Assembly: GCA_037367405.1 (NCBI GenBank)
Contig: JAZKJV010006940.1
Location: 62,001 to 126,000 of the forward strand
Length of the DNA stretch: 64,000 bases
Direction: 5' to 3'
From: Ottelia alismoides
Taxonomy: Eukaryota > Streptophyta > Magnoliopsida > Alismatales > Hydrocharitaceae
Below are positions 47,340-58,251 of this stretch, piece after piece. The notes under the pieces were generated by a model. It saw only the letters and a list, made by a program, of their open reading frames with translations, was not told the origin of the DNA and did not search any database. Positions within the stretch are counted from its first letter, which is position 1, and each line of letters opens with the position of its first letter. Made by a program: the position numbers and the translations under genes.

Positions 47340-48063
47340 AAAACCGGACCGGATATTGAACCGATCAGTCTTCGATTCGGTCCAACTGGATCGGACCGTT
47401 AATTCAAACCGGTCATACCTGTGATGACGTCAGCATGACATCATCATTCCTATCGACTCGGAAAAAATCGGACCGAGCTTAATTTATTTGTCAGACCGGT
47501 CGAACCGGTTTTTTGAACCAATAAAATCGGATACATATATGTAAGTATGTATTTATATATCAATGAAATAGCCGTTAGAAATTTCAAATCTTTAAATAGA
47601 ATAACATGATTGCCTATTTTGAGTAAAACTCTACAAAGTTAGTCACATTTTCTAAAATTATATATGAATATAATATTGTAATCATTTATTTATAGTTGTT
47701 TCAAGAAAATTACTCTAAGAAAGTATTGACATAACGTATATTCCAAAAAAGAGGGACATACCTTATATCACAGAAGTTAAGAAGGGCATACATGATAAAA
47801 AAATCATATTATTTCATTATTTAAACCTTTATTTTTTGAAAATTATCAAACCATCAAAACTGGGTCAATCCGAGTCAACTCGACCATCCGGGTCAACACA
47901 GTCCGGTTTTTTATTGACATAACGTATATTCCAAAAAAGAGAGGGACCCTGTTTTTTATTTTTTAATTTTTTTGAAATTAATTACAAAGAATCGATCGAA
48001 CCGACCGGGTCGGTGCCGTTTCCCGGTCCGACCGGCCAGCCCGGTCCAATTTTTTAAACCCTG
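47340..48063. mobile_element. Non-autonomous hAT element (copy 1)
   Basis: Ends are CAAGGTTTTAAAAACCGG (left) and CAGGGTTTAAAAAATTGG (right, opposite strand). A perfect 8-bp duplication, tttcgcgg (47332-47339 and 48064-48071), flanks it. Subterminal regions carry many ccggt/accgg motifs. It has no transposase. The same family occurs in inverted orientation at 48521-52016. Confidence 0.9.
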
Positions 48064-48099
48064 TTTCGCGGAGATGGATCATCTGGCGGTGAGATCTTG

Positions 48100-48512
48100 A
48101 TACAGCACATGTTCGGTCTATTCCATTATGAAGCCGAAATGCTATTCTCGTGCTTGCTCTTAATCATTCTTTATGGATCACATGATTGAGCCCGACTGAA
48201 GCAGATCTACATGGGGTTGGTTAAAAGTGTGTATATATAGTTGGCTAGACCATAGAGATGGATTCCAACCATACGGAACGTTTGAATAAAGGAAAGCGTG
48301 TCGTCAATCAATATACTATATCGACCGGAGCTTTATTAAGCAGGGCAGTTAAGCCAATGCTTGTTTGACTACGATCAAAATGGTCTCGTCTCGTTTAGAC
48401 AACAGGTTGAGTACAAATAAGACCAATAGCCTTTTAATATTGAGGAACGCCCCGCGTTTGTTCACGTCCTCGACCAAATTAAGGAAGACCCGAAGAAGAG
48501 GAAGGAAGTATT
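48100..48512 (+). repeat. Promoter-like block B (unrecognised repeat)
   Basis: Similar to block A (1780-2230) over most of its length and to inverted block C. The TATA-like box is gagtacaaataagacc. The block is cut at the 'ttcttgcaac' end by insertion of the hAT element at 48521 and would continue at 52025. Confidence 0.5.
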
Positions 48513-48789
48513 CTTGCAACCACGGTTTAAAAAAGGGATTTTTACCCCCATAATTCTGAGTAATTTCGCAATAACATTCATAACTCTGAATAATCGCGAA
48601 TTACGCTCGGGATCCTAAATAAATGTGTCGTCTTACACCTATAACCCCCACGCGAAGTACTTCGTTAACTCAACCAGATGATTGAGTTAATCTAACCGAT
48701 CAACGATCTAACGACTGAAATTTAATCTAAATAAAAAAATAAGTATCCCGTCTATTTCTCTCGAGCCAATCCCTACATCCATCGTGACT

Positions 48790-49460
48790 CTAAATTCAGG
48801 CATGGCGGCTCCGCCCTCCTACATTGGCAGTCCGGCTCCGGTGATTGCTCCCACTCTGAGCAGCAGTTCAGCCCCGACGGCTCCGCCCTCCTACATTGGC
48901 GGTCCGGCTCCAGCGATTGCTCCCACTCCGAGCGACAGTTCAGCCCCGACGGCACCGCCCGCCTACATTGGCATTCCAGCTCCGGCAATTGCTCCCACTC
49001 CGAGCGACAGCTCATCCCCGGCGACTCCGCCCTCCTACATTGGCAGTCCGACTCCAATGATTGCTCCCACTCCGAGGGGCAGTTCAGCCCTGACGGCTCC
49101 ACCCTCGTACATTGGCAGTCCGGCTCCGGCAATCCCTCCCACTCCCACCGACGTCTTGGCTCCCGCCCGCCCTCTGACATTGGTAATCCTTCTTTGGCAA
49201 ATGCTCCCACTCCCAGCGGCGGTTCGGTTCCTGCCACTCCTCCTTCCTTCATTGGCAGTTCCTCTCCAGCAAATCCACCTACTAACCGGGGTGTCTCGGC
49301 TCCAGCCATTCCGCCATCCTTGATTGACAGTCCTGCTCCCGCAATTCCTCCCACAGCCACTCCGCCCTCCTTCATAGGTAGTCCGGCTCCAGCAAATCCT
49401 CCCATTCCCAGTGGTTCGTCTCCACCTTCGTCTAGTGGCGGCGGCACAACTCCGCAATAG
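48790..49460 (+). repeat. 75-bp coding-like tandem repeat (Pro/Ala/Ser-rich), MULE cargo
   Basis: About nine 75-bp units encode variants of the 25-residue motif SAPTAPPSYIGSPAPAIAPTP. The frame is kept to about 49150, then shifts, and continues as PPSFIGSPAPANPP to a stop at 49460. This resembles low-complexity proline-rich cell-wall proteins, but I do not recognise a particular gene. The lack of a start with signal peptide and the frameshift indicate a captured fragment, not a working gene. Confidence 0.7.
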
Positions 49461-49491
49461 TTGCACCATCTAAAGAATTGAAGGGTCCACC

Positions 49492-50794
49492 CAGGGCCGA
49501 CCCTGAGGGTGGTTTTGAGGTGCATAGACCTAGGGCCCATAAACTTTAGGGGCCCATTTTAAGGCCCATACTTTACCCATTTTCCCACTCTTAAATTCCC
49601 AAATATGAAATGATGGTTCTCCTTCCATATTATCTTAACCGTAATGACGTTTCCTTTTCCGATCATTCCCAAGTTATATCATCAAATCCTCTCTCTATAT
49701 CTCACGAATCATGAAACCTCTAATTCCAAACGGACCAATTCAAGCTCTGAGTCCCCAATCCATCCCACCATTGCAATTGTCATTCGGCGATCGAATTCCA
49801 AACCGGCAAACCCCACTCTCTCTCTCTCACGAATCATAGGTTGTATGCGAGCCTTCCGCCTTTGACATTTGCAGACTTGCAAAGCAGTGCAACCTTGTGG
49901 CCCTCGTTAAGTTGTCGAGGCCCGGACATCAACCGTACAATCCCTATCAAGTTGTTTTCTCATTTGCTTTACCGATGTCCCCAAGGTTGCCCTTGGCATG
50001 GACATAACCCGGTGCCATCCACATCCAAACCACATCTTCTTTCTTAAATTGGTAGTCCTTGAGAAATAACAGTAAATATGCAAACCATTGTTTCAGATGC
50101 GAGGGAAGGCAGCAATAGCTAACATAAGCACCGGCATGATATTTCAATCATCCTCAGAAAATCTTGTAAGCACATCATTCCATGCACTCTCCTGGTTTCA
50201 TTACACAAGGTGGATCCGAACACCATTGCTGCTAAAGGAGGCCCTTTGATTTTCATTTTTACAATCTCTTCGCTAATTCCTTGCAATTTGCTGGTACTAT
50301 GACAACCACTTGATGTAGAGGGCCCTCCATATAGAAAGGCACACGACTGAAAGATCTGCAAGCACTCCTTATCAGAAAGAATACCAAATGGATATGGTTT
50401 CACGAAGGTAGGTATAAGTTCTCTGCTAATGTCCTCTCGAATGTGATGATGACCTTCTTCCATCACTGCCATACGTAAGAGGATCCCCCAATTCCTTCCA
50501 TCTTTTCAATTTTCCACTCCTGCAATCATCCAACACGATAAAATCCCTTTTGCCCTCCAACTCGGAACGAATCTCAATCATGTCCGCTATAGCTCGACCA
50601 AGGATTTGATTTGTAGCTCATATCTTATTGTTTGATGCTCGATGGCCATAAATATCCATATGTCTTTGTAAAATTTTAAGAACTTTTTTTTTTATAAAAA
50701 GTTTATTAATTTTATAAAATTGTATTATATATTTTTATAAGGGCCTATGTTTTTTCTTTTGTCCAGAGCCCACGAAATGTCAGGGACGGCCCTG
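49492..50794. mobile_element. hAT element carrying an NBS-LRR fragment
   Basis: Ends are CAGGGCCGACCCTGAGG (left) and CAGGGCCGTCCCTGACAT (right, opposite strand), typical hAT ends. A perfect 8-bp duplication, ggtccacc (49484-49491 and 50795-50802), flanks it. There is no transposase. The minus strand of the interior contains a disease-resistance-type NB-ARC fragment. It is nested in the Pack-MULE, which is nested in another hAT. Confidence 0.9.
49947..50610 (-). pseudogene. NBS-LRR (NB-ARC) gene fragment captured in an hAT element
   Basis: Read on the minus strand, peptides appear in NB-ARC order. First comes a kinase-2-like KRDFIVLDDC (about 50520-50560) followed by WKELGDPLTYGSDGRR. After a frameshift come LSDKECLQIFQSCAF and LQGISEEIVK...GPPLAAMVFGSTL, the GLPLA region. 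After a second shift come SYCCLPSHLKQWFAYLLLFLKDY and WMWMAPGYV, the region before the leucine-rich repeats. Intact genes of this class are intracellular immune receptors. The P-loop, the N-terminal domain and the LRRs are absent and several frames are needed, so this is a non-functional captured piece. Confidence 0.8.
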
Positions 50795-52024
50795 GGTCCA
50801 CCTAGGTTTCTTTGTTGGAATCTAGTCATAATAAGATGTCTGGTTTGTCCTAATATTTCTAGTATTGATCGTGAGGTTTATTTCGTCTAGGTTTTAGACA
50901 GCAAATGATGGTCAAGTTAATATTTTGCATCTGTTGTTCAATATATATTTTGTTTATGCAAATGGTTCGAGCAGGGGAGCGGGCGTTCTTAGAGGTCGAC
51001 GGAGGGTTAGAAGGGGATGAGCTCGACGGCGGGGTGCTCGACGCATGGTTTGCAGGGGAGGCGGAGGTGGTGCTCAATAGGGAGAGAGGGGCGTTCGAGT
51101 GCGGGGAGAGAGAAGTGTCGATGGCATGTTTTGCAAATAAGAAAGGATATTAGGGGCAGTTTTGTATTTTTTTAACGGAAACCGTCAAACATAACAGGCA
51201 TCACAAACGGAACATGACATATGATTATGTCATGTAAGAGTTAAGCATTACTCAGGATTTCTCATGTAATTCACGATTATGCAGGGTTATGAATGTTATT
51301 GTGAAATTACTCAGGGTTATGGGTGTAAAAATCCCTTTAAAAAATCGTACCGGACCGCCCGGTTGGACCGGGAACCGGTCCCGAACCGGTCGATTCGATT
51401 GATTTTATGTAATCATTTAAAAAAAAGGAAAATAAAAATCGAGTTTGACCGGTGGTCGGATCAGGTTGATCCGGGTGGTTGGATCGGATTGACCCAGTTT
51501 TGATGGTTTAGTATATTTTCAAAAAAAATAAAGATTTAAATAATGAAATAGTATGGTCTTTTATCACTTGCGCCCTTCTTAACTTTTGCAATTTCAGTTA
51601 TGTCCCTCACTTTTTTGAATATAATATGTGCCACTACCTTCTTAGAGTAATTTTTTAGAAGCAACTATAAATAAATTATTACAATATTATATTCACATAT
51701 AATGCTAGAAAATGTGACTACCTTTTGTAGATTTTACTCAAAATAAACAATCATGTTATTCTATTGAAAGATTTCACATCATTGATATATAAATACATAT
51801 TTACATATATGTATCCGGTTTTATCGGTTTAAAAAATCGGTTCGACCTGGTCGGACCAATAAATTAAGCTCGGTCCGATTTTTTTCGAGTCGATAGGAAT
51901 GATGACGTCATGTTGACATCATCACCGATCAGATCGGTTTGAACTAACGGTCCGATCCAGTTGGACCGAATCGAAGACTGAACAGTTCAATATCCGGTCC
52001 GATTTTTGAAACCTTGCTTGCAAC

Positions 52025-52245
52025 TTCTCACATGCATCGTTAATGATGGACATAGTACTGTATATTGGACTGTATGACATGATAGGGGGTTTCGTTTGGG
52101 ACATTGCATGAAAAACACATGTCTAGGGAGCCATACAATACAATAAATAATGCCCTCCATCATGCAACTACAACTACTTGCCTATTCCATAATAACCATC
52201 ACTCTTTTCACTTTATTTCTCATCCCCATCCAAATAGACAAAAAG
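52025..52245. other. Intergenic, possible continuation of block B
   Basis: Follows the hAT target duplication. No gene or RNA is recognised. Confidence 0.4.
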
Positions 52246-52660
52246 CAACGTTTTTAACCAAATCGGACATCGAACCGGATTCCTTACCGAAATGGTCGGA
52301 TCGGGTTGAAACATGTAATCAAACCGATTCAACCGGAAGATGATGTCATCATTATTTAAAATCAGATTAAATCGGATCGGTGAAAAATAGTAGTTGAACC
52401 AGCTAATTAAATCGAAATGAAATAATATATATAAAATATACGCTTAAATATACTTGAAATATAAATAAAATACATAGACAATGTATATATTTCACACTAT
52501 ATATAAAATATTTTTCGTATGCACCACTAAATGTCATACATATCACATCTATATATTATTTGAACTAGTTGCTCTATAACATAATAGCAGTTTAATTATA
52601 TTTAAAACCCATTAAATATAAAAAGTTGTGTTAGTATATTTGGTTAAGAGATTGAAATAA
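52246..52660. mobile_element. Truncated hAT-type element
   Basis: The left end CAACGTTTTTAACCAAATCG and the following 400 bp align with the element at 422-1073 in the same orientation, through 'ggtcggat(t/c)gggttgaa', 'tgatgtcatcatt' and 'gcaccactaaatg'-type phrases. The right end is missing, so it is a remnant. Confidence 0.6.
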
Positions 52661-52900
52661 GTAACTAAAAATATCTCAAAACAACGAGGATAAAAAATAA
52701 ACCACCTTTATTCATATTTCACGGCATTATTCCACTATCCTAATTCCTGCGACTGTGGTAAAATCCAACTTCCACTGTAAATTTACAAGTATTTTCTAGT
52801 TGTTGATTGGCATATTTGAGTAATTACAAAAAAGGATCACAATTATGCATCAATTTCCTATTAAGGACTTTTTTTTAATTGTAACAAATAGGGGTCTGAT

Positions 52901-52988
52901 ATTATATTTCTGTTTCAAGTACATCCCTGCATAATCTTTAATTGATTATATTTCTGTTTCAAATACATCCCTGCATAATCTTTAATTG
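52901..52988. repeat. 44-bp tandem duplication
   Basis: A unit beginning ATTATATTTCTGTTTCAA and ending ATCTTTAATTG occurs twice in a row with one substitution. A 21-bp unit (ctatttgttacaattgaaga) is likewise doubled at 53035-53076. Neither is coding. Confidence 0.9.
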
Positions 52989-53076
52989 AGCCTTATATGT
53001 CGACGTTAAACACTTAAGCTGAAAGTTCATACATCTATTTGTTACAATTGAAGAACTATTTGTTACAATTGAAGAA

Positions 53077-53640
53077 CATGACCCTTAATTGAGAATTAAA
53101 GCATAGTTAAGATTTTTTTTTAAATTTATGCTATCAATTTTTGGGAATATGAATAAGGAATCTCATGTTTTCTTCTCATATTCTTGATTTTCCTTTTTGA
53201 CAGAATAATTAATCATGCACTTTTTATCGTCACTCTTCCTTTGAACAATGATTATCATTTATCAATGTTTGGCATTATTTATCTCACAATAATTATCACT
53301 TATTTAAGAACAATAAAGAACGATGAATAGAGATAAGTTACCATTTTTAACTTCTACATTAATAAAACGAAATCCTAAATAAATGAGATATCCTCTTGCT
53401 CTTTATTCCATGTCTTTGATTTGATTCTTTAATAAAAAGGATAAGTTATAAAAAAGACCTCAACTATCTATCAATTTTCAATTAAAGATATCATTTTTCA
53501 AACTTAAAATTTTTTAAATTTAGATTTTAACGTCAAAATAAAAGGCTCTCTTTGAGAATCAGTCCATTATTAAGATCTTTTCCTATAAATTACCTAAATA
53601 AAAAAAAGAGAGAAAAAGGACTTCCGGAGTGCAGGCCTTG
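53077..53640. other. AT-rich intergenic sequence, nothing recognised
   Basis: No gene, RNA or transposon ends are visible before the homology with the BTB copy 1 upstream region begins near 53640. Confidence 0.5.
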
Positions 53641-53905
53641 ATGGACCACCAAACACCAAACCCCACTCCGGAAGCCGTCGGGCCAGTTGCGACCTCTCCT
53701 CCTTCCCACACCTCGTGGTCATTTGCACAGATTCCCCCTCCTTTTCCACCGTCTTCCCATTTGCGCTCCTCGAATTATTACTTTTCCTTGCGCAGAAAAA
53801 AACCCCAAAAAATCTACGTCTCTCCAGTCTACATATAACACCACCACCCACGCTGTCTTCGAGGACGCCCAGAACTTCACCAACCCTCTCGCGTTCACGA
53901 TCGCG

Positions 53906-55939
53906 ATGGTGGCGGCGGAAGAGATCCCGAGGATCTCCACTCTGTCGGAGACGCTGTCGATCCTTCGCCAGTCCGGCAGTTTCTCCGGTGACTTCTGGCG
54001 GGAGATCCCCGGCGCCGACGTACGGATCATCACGTCCTGCGGGAGGACCATCTGCGCCCACGCTGACGTTCTGGTACATTGCGGCTCTTTCACTCGCGGC
54101 GGATCGATGTTTGGAAGCGGAACTAACAATAGATCTAAGCTGATGTAGCGGAGATATCCGTAGCAAAGCTCTGTTTTCGTTTTTTTTTTCAATTTGAGTG
54201 GATATAGAGTTATGCAACGAAATCGAGTGAGGCGAGGTGGTGGGGTGATTTATTTTTGCGATTTTCGATCGACTCGATTGGAGTTTTTGCGTGTTTTTTT
54301 GGAGAAGAGGGGGAGATTAATGGTTGAAGGCCGGTCGGATCTGACGATCTCTCGCTGTGTGATTATTTGTGTTTGTGAAGGCGTCCACGTCGCCGGTGCT
54401 GGAGAATCTGCTGCAGCGGATGCCGCGGAAGCGTGGGAAGGGGGAGAGGAAGATACCGATCCTCGGTGTTCCCTTCGACGCCGTCGTGTGTTTCCTCCGA
54501 TGCCTCTATTCCTCCAGGTACACATCACGAGCACCTCTCTCCCTCTCACTCTTGCGTTGGATCCCTTGGTTGGACGGTCAATAAGGCAAGAGGATGACCG
54601 GTCCTTCAGTGCGTTCTTCTTATCGCCTCTCAACGTCGTCATAAGTTACCGGAGTCGGGATCAGTTGGCAGTGCTTGTTACTTTATTCTGCTTAGTATTT
54701 TTTATTCATTTATAAGTCAGCCTCGATTTGTGTGCACTCCATATTACCATCCTGATGATAAAGTTTTGCAACGACTTTATGATCAGCTTTTTTAAGGATC
54801 CAAACATTTCTAAGCATCAGATAAAAAACAGATCTGTGATTGCGTGTTTGTTAATGTGGCAGTTTCCTTAATATAGTTTCCTATCACGCTTAAGAACATC
54901 ATGATGCTCCAACTTCAAACAACGCTCAAATCCTAAGAAAAGGACCTCTGTTCATGACTGAATGCAGGTGCCCTGAGGAAGAGGAGGAGAAGCGCAAGTA
55001 CGGAGTGCACCTCCTGGTTCTGTCCCACGTGATGCAGGTGCCGTGGCTGAAACGGGCAACCGCGGTCTCTTTGGCAGAATCCCTCACAGTGGAGAACGTG
55101 GTCGACATGCTCCAGCTGGCACGGCAGTGCGACGCTCCTCGACTGAAGGTGCGGTGCGTGGGCCTCATGCGCCGCGAGTTCAAGGCGGTGGAGGAGACAG
55201 AAGGCTGGCGCTTCGTTCAGAAGAATGACCCGTGGCTTGAGCTGGAGGTGCTCGAGTTCCTACAAGAGGAGCACAAGGTAACTGAAAGATACTTAGAAAT
55301 CGGAAATTATAATCCAATGGAACCCACTTTACTGCTCCTTGGAGTTGAACATGGGGCATTCCCATATAGTATTTTTTCCATTCCGATTGATATGGCTAGT
55401 TCATCACTATCGGAAATTATAATCCAATTGATATGGCTAGTTCATCACTAATGTGGTGTTTGTATGAATTTGGCAGAGGCAAAGGAGCAGGATGAGGAAG
55501 AAGGAAGAGCAGAGGGTGTACATGGAGCTGACAGAGGCCATGGAGTGCCTGCAGCACATCTGCACAGAAGGGTGCACCTGCGTAGGACCGCGGGAGGCAG
55601 AGGTGGCTGCAAGAAGAGGACCGTGCCAGTGGGGGCGCACGTGCCAGGGAGTGCAGCAGCTCATCCAGCACTTTGCGGCGTGCGAGAAGAAGAAGAACAG
55701 AGTTCCCGGAGGGGGTTGCCAGAGGTGCGCACGCATGTGGCAGCTGCTGCGCCTCCATTCCTCCATATGCGACCAGCTCGACCCCTGCAAAGTCCCCTTT
55801 GCAAGTAAGCAATCGACTCCTCTTTGGTTTACCATATGTGATTTATATGGCAAAAAAGGTGATCAATAGTTTGTATACAGGCAATTCAAGGAAGAGGGAG
55901 GAGCGGATGCGAAGAAGAAGAAAAGGGAGCAGGACATGA
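53906..55939 (+). CDS. BTB/POZ and TAZ domain-containing protein (BT family), copy 2, frameshifted C-terminus
   Basis: Five exons, 53906-54073, 54381-54517, 54968-55277, 55477-55804 and 55881-55939, encode 333 aa. Exon layout and introns match copy 1. The BTB fold (GADVRIITSCGRTICAHADVL, then SPVLENLL) and nearly all TAZ cysteines are kept. At the end of exon 4 a run of five C (copy 1) is four C here. The frame shifts after CKVPF, losing the last TAZ cysteine and the calmodulin-binding-type tail, and ends ASNSRKREERMRRRRKGSRT. A second 1-bp deletion in exon 5 (tactcctctcc against tactccctctcc) lies after the new stop; the homologous end would be near 56033. The ATG at 53906 aligns with copy 1; an upstream in-frame ATG (53687) lies in non-conserved DNA and is rejected. 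CUL3 binding could survive; TAZ stability is doubtful. Confidence 0.88.
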
Positions 55940-56045
55940 GGTGGAGTCTGCTCGCGAAGAAGGTCGTGTCGGCAAAGGTCATCTACTCCTCTCCAAGAGG
56001 AAGAGGGAAGAAGACCATCATGCCCATGTCTAGTTAGATCAGCAT

Positions 56046-56623
56046 TGGGAGCATGTATCATATTGCACGTTAATATTAAGGAAGTGGAAATGTGAAGGCG
56101 TTTCCCCCACAGGCCACAGATGTACGTGTAGTGTACGTATGCATCTCCCTCATCCAGATCATGGGGCCATATGCCATGTCGTCGCATTCAGCCCTCCCCT
56201 ATCACAGCATGCTACTCCATTTGCTTATGGGGATTCAATTCAATTAGTAGATTATTCGGAATATATATCATTCACAGATGATATAACCACCACATAAGGA
56301 TGTTTTTATATGTCGGTGACAAGCACATTAAAGATTCTTACTATTTTAATCGTGCTGCAAGAATCAGCCTTTGAGAGGTTTTTTTTATAGCAGAAGATCG
56401 ATTCATTCATCAAACAGTTCAAAGAGTGTAGAATCATTAAGTACATGTCAGAGGAGATTAAGCCATGCACGTGCCAGGGTGGGAATACTTAAAAAAATAA
56501 GAGTCGAACTAAGCAGAACAGTCATAAACTATGGTGATTTTAGACAAAAAATACATGATGAAACATTTTCCTCAAAAGCTGTCAGCTCCAGTAACGTTTT
56601 CAAAATTGATTCAGCGACCTTAA
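56046..56623. other. Intergenic, nothing recognised
   Basis: Homology with the sequence beyond the end of BTB copy 1 stops near 56060 (after 'attgggagcatgtatca'). No gene or transposon ends are visible in the rest. Confidence 0.5.
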
Positions 56624-56832
56624 GGGCTCGTTTGGTTGGGTTACCCCAGGGGTAACCCGGTTTCTCCCCTATATTCCTGGATCATTCGTGGGTTGGAATT
56701 CCATCACCAATCAATGTGACATCACATCATATTCTTTATTCCAAGCCTCTATCAACCCTCATAATCATCCAAACAGCTACTATTCTCAGGAGGCTACCCC
56801 GACCCACCTCAACACTTGAACCAAATGAGCCC
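56624..56832. mobile_element. Tourist-like MITE (PIF/Harbinger)
   Basis: Terminal repeats are GGGCTCGTTTGGTT and, at the other end, GGGCTCATTTGGTT. A 3-bp TAA duplication flanks the element (56621-56623 and 56833-56835). It is 209 bp and non-coding. Confidence 0.85.
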
Positions 56833-56835
56833 TAA

Positions 56836-58251
56836 GAGTTTGCCATAGTAAGAAATGGCTTAATGATGTGGATCCTTCATCAGTTTGTTAATGCGCATCA
56901 CTTGGTTTGTTCCCAATGACAAACCCATTGCGATCGCAGTTTTGGTGATGGAAGATTTGGAAGCTGTTATCGCATGACCTCCAGAAAAGAATTCCAATGT
57001 CATAAGGAAATATAGATGAGAAAGGATAGGAGGCTAATTGAATAAATATGGATCAGTGAACCATCCTAGCTAGAATCCAGAGATGAAACAATCCTCAAAT
57101 CACTATGTATGTATGTGTGTGTATATGTACTGACAAATATATGTGTCCACACAAATGTAATACATATAGGGTTTAGGGTGGTTTGTATATGTGTGTTTAT
57201 ACGTACATACATAGATACATACATGCATACCATGATGTATATATACATTTATAGGTGTTTATGTATAGTTAAAATATATGTGTGTGGATAAATACACACA
57301 AGGAGATATCAGATAGATTTTCCATCAATTTCTTCCAAGATCATTAGAAAATGGTCAGATGCGAAATTTAAAAGCTCTCCAAGGAATTGAGTCAGTAGAT
57401 ACTACCAATACTATAAATATCACTCTCATAATTTAGTGCCAAAAAAGGGTAACCTTCTCAAGATATAAGAGTATCATCCTGTTATTCTTGCAGAAACTAT
57501 TGCAAAGATAATCTCCAAAGTGGTGATAGCCTGTCTTAGTATGATACTCCTTGAAATCCTCCCAAAAACATTCATGTCTTTCTCGAGAATCAATCAGAGA
57601 TGAGTTAAATCAAAATACACAATCGATGTCAAATAGGAGACAAACATGCAACAAGATGCATCGCTAGTCCGTTTTGAATTGCAAAGAGAAATTGTGTTAT
57701 TGCACTAGAGAAATATCAAGCTCAATGGAACCTTTATAAAATCAAGGGACTCATTGATAAGGTGGATTGTTACAAATTACGCCTTCAACTCTATTAACTA
57801 GGATTGTCTTCTAAAACCTTGAGTTTTAGGAGAATCTCATCATCATCATCACTGATGATGGAGATCTCCTCGAGGCAGACGACAAATGTGTTTTCTGGCA
57901 TTGATGTCCTCGTCCTCAACGTGGGTGGACTCCTTGTATCGATCTACTACATTCCTCAACATCGCCAGGGAATAGGAGAGTTCGTTGAGCTTAAGCTTCC
58001 TTGAGAAGGTTGAACTCATTCTTCGTCGTTGTTCTTCTAGCTTCCCAACACACACTATGTTCCTCACCGTCTCCTTTATTTTCAGAGAGCAGATCCTCAG
58101 TTGTAGAGTAATTTACAACATGGCATGTTGTAAGTTCTTTTTTTTTTGCAAAACCTTTGTGAAAAATCCAACCAATGGATTTAATTTATGCATACTATTC
58201 CATATACCGTCAAATTTCATTTGATCGGATGTTCCTAACTATTTTATCTTA
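56836..58251. other. Intergenic with GT/AT microsatellite, no supported gene
   Basis: 57100-57300 is a degenerate 'tgtatgtgtgtg' / 'catacatac' low-complexity tract. A short minus-strand open frame at 57849-58067 (KLNELSYSLAMLRNVV) faintly recalls a bHLH helix, but too weakly to call. The rest shows nothing. Confidence 0.45.

Larger units (their letters stand above)
48535..51335. mobile_element. Pack-MULE-like element, family member 1
   Basis: The terminal repeats begin GGGATTTTTAC(A/C)CCCATAA at both ends and stay similar for about 80 bp. A perfect 9-bp duplication, tttaaaaaa (48526-48534 and 51336-51344), flanks it. One subterminal region has the hyphenated palindrome ctcaacc...ggttgag type followed by 'aatctaacc', as in the elements at 58252 and 60410. 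The interior holds a GC-rich tandem-repeat segment (48790-49460), an hAT element (49492-50794) and a second GC-rich stretch (50960-51110). There is no MULE transposase, so it is non-autonomous. The GC-rich interior suggests captured gene DNA. Confidence 0.88.
48521..52016. mobile_element. Non-autonomous hAT element (copy 2), split by a Pack-MULE
   Basis: The left end CACGGTTTAAAAAA and the right end CAAGGTTTCAAAAATCGG match copy 1 in reverse order. A perfect 8-bp duplication, cttgcaac, flanks it (48513-48520 and 52017-52024). The MULE at 48535-51335 entered 14 bp from the left end. Without it the element is about 690 bp and aligns along its length to 47340-48063. Confidence 0.9.

Noticed and set aside
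53687..53905. Upstream in-frame ATG for BTB/TAZ copy 2 (73 extra codons)
   Set aside because: It would start upstream of the TATA-like sequence, has no counterpart in copy 1 and encodes no conserved residues. The ATG at 53906 aligns with copy 1.
57849..58067. Minus-strand frame with a faint bHLH-like segment (KLNELSYSLAMLRNVV)
   Set aside because: Only a few residues fit, the basic region is absent in frame and no flanking exons are seen. It could be chance.
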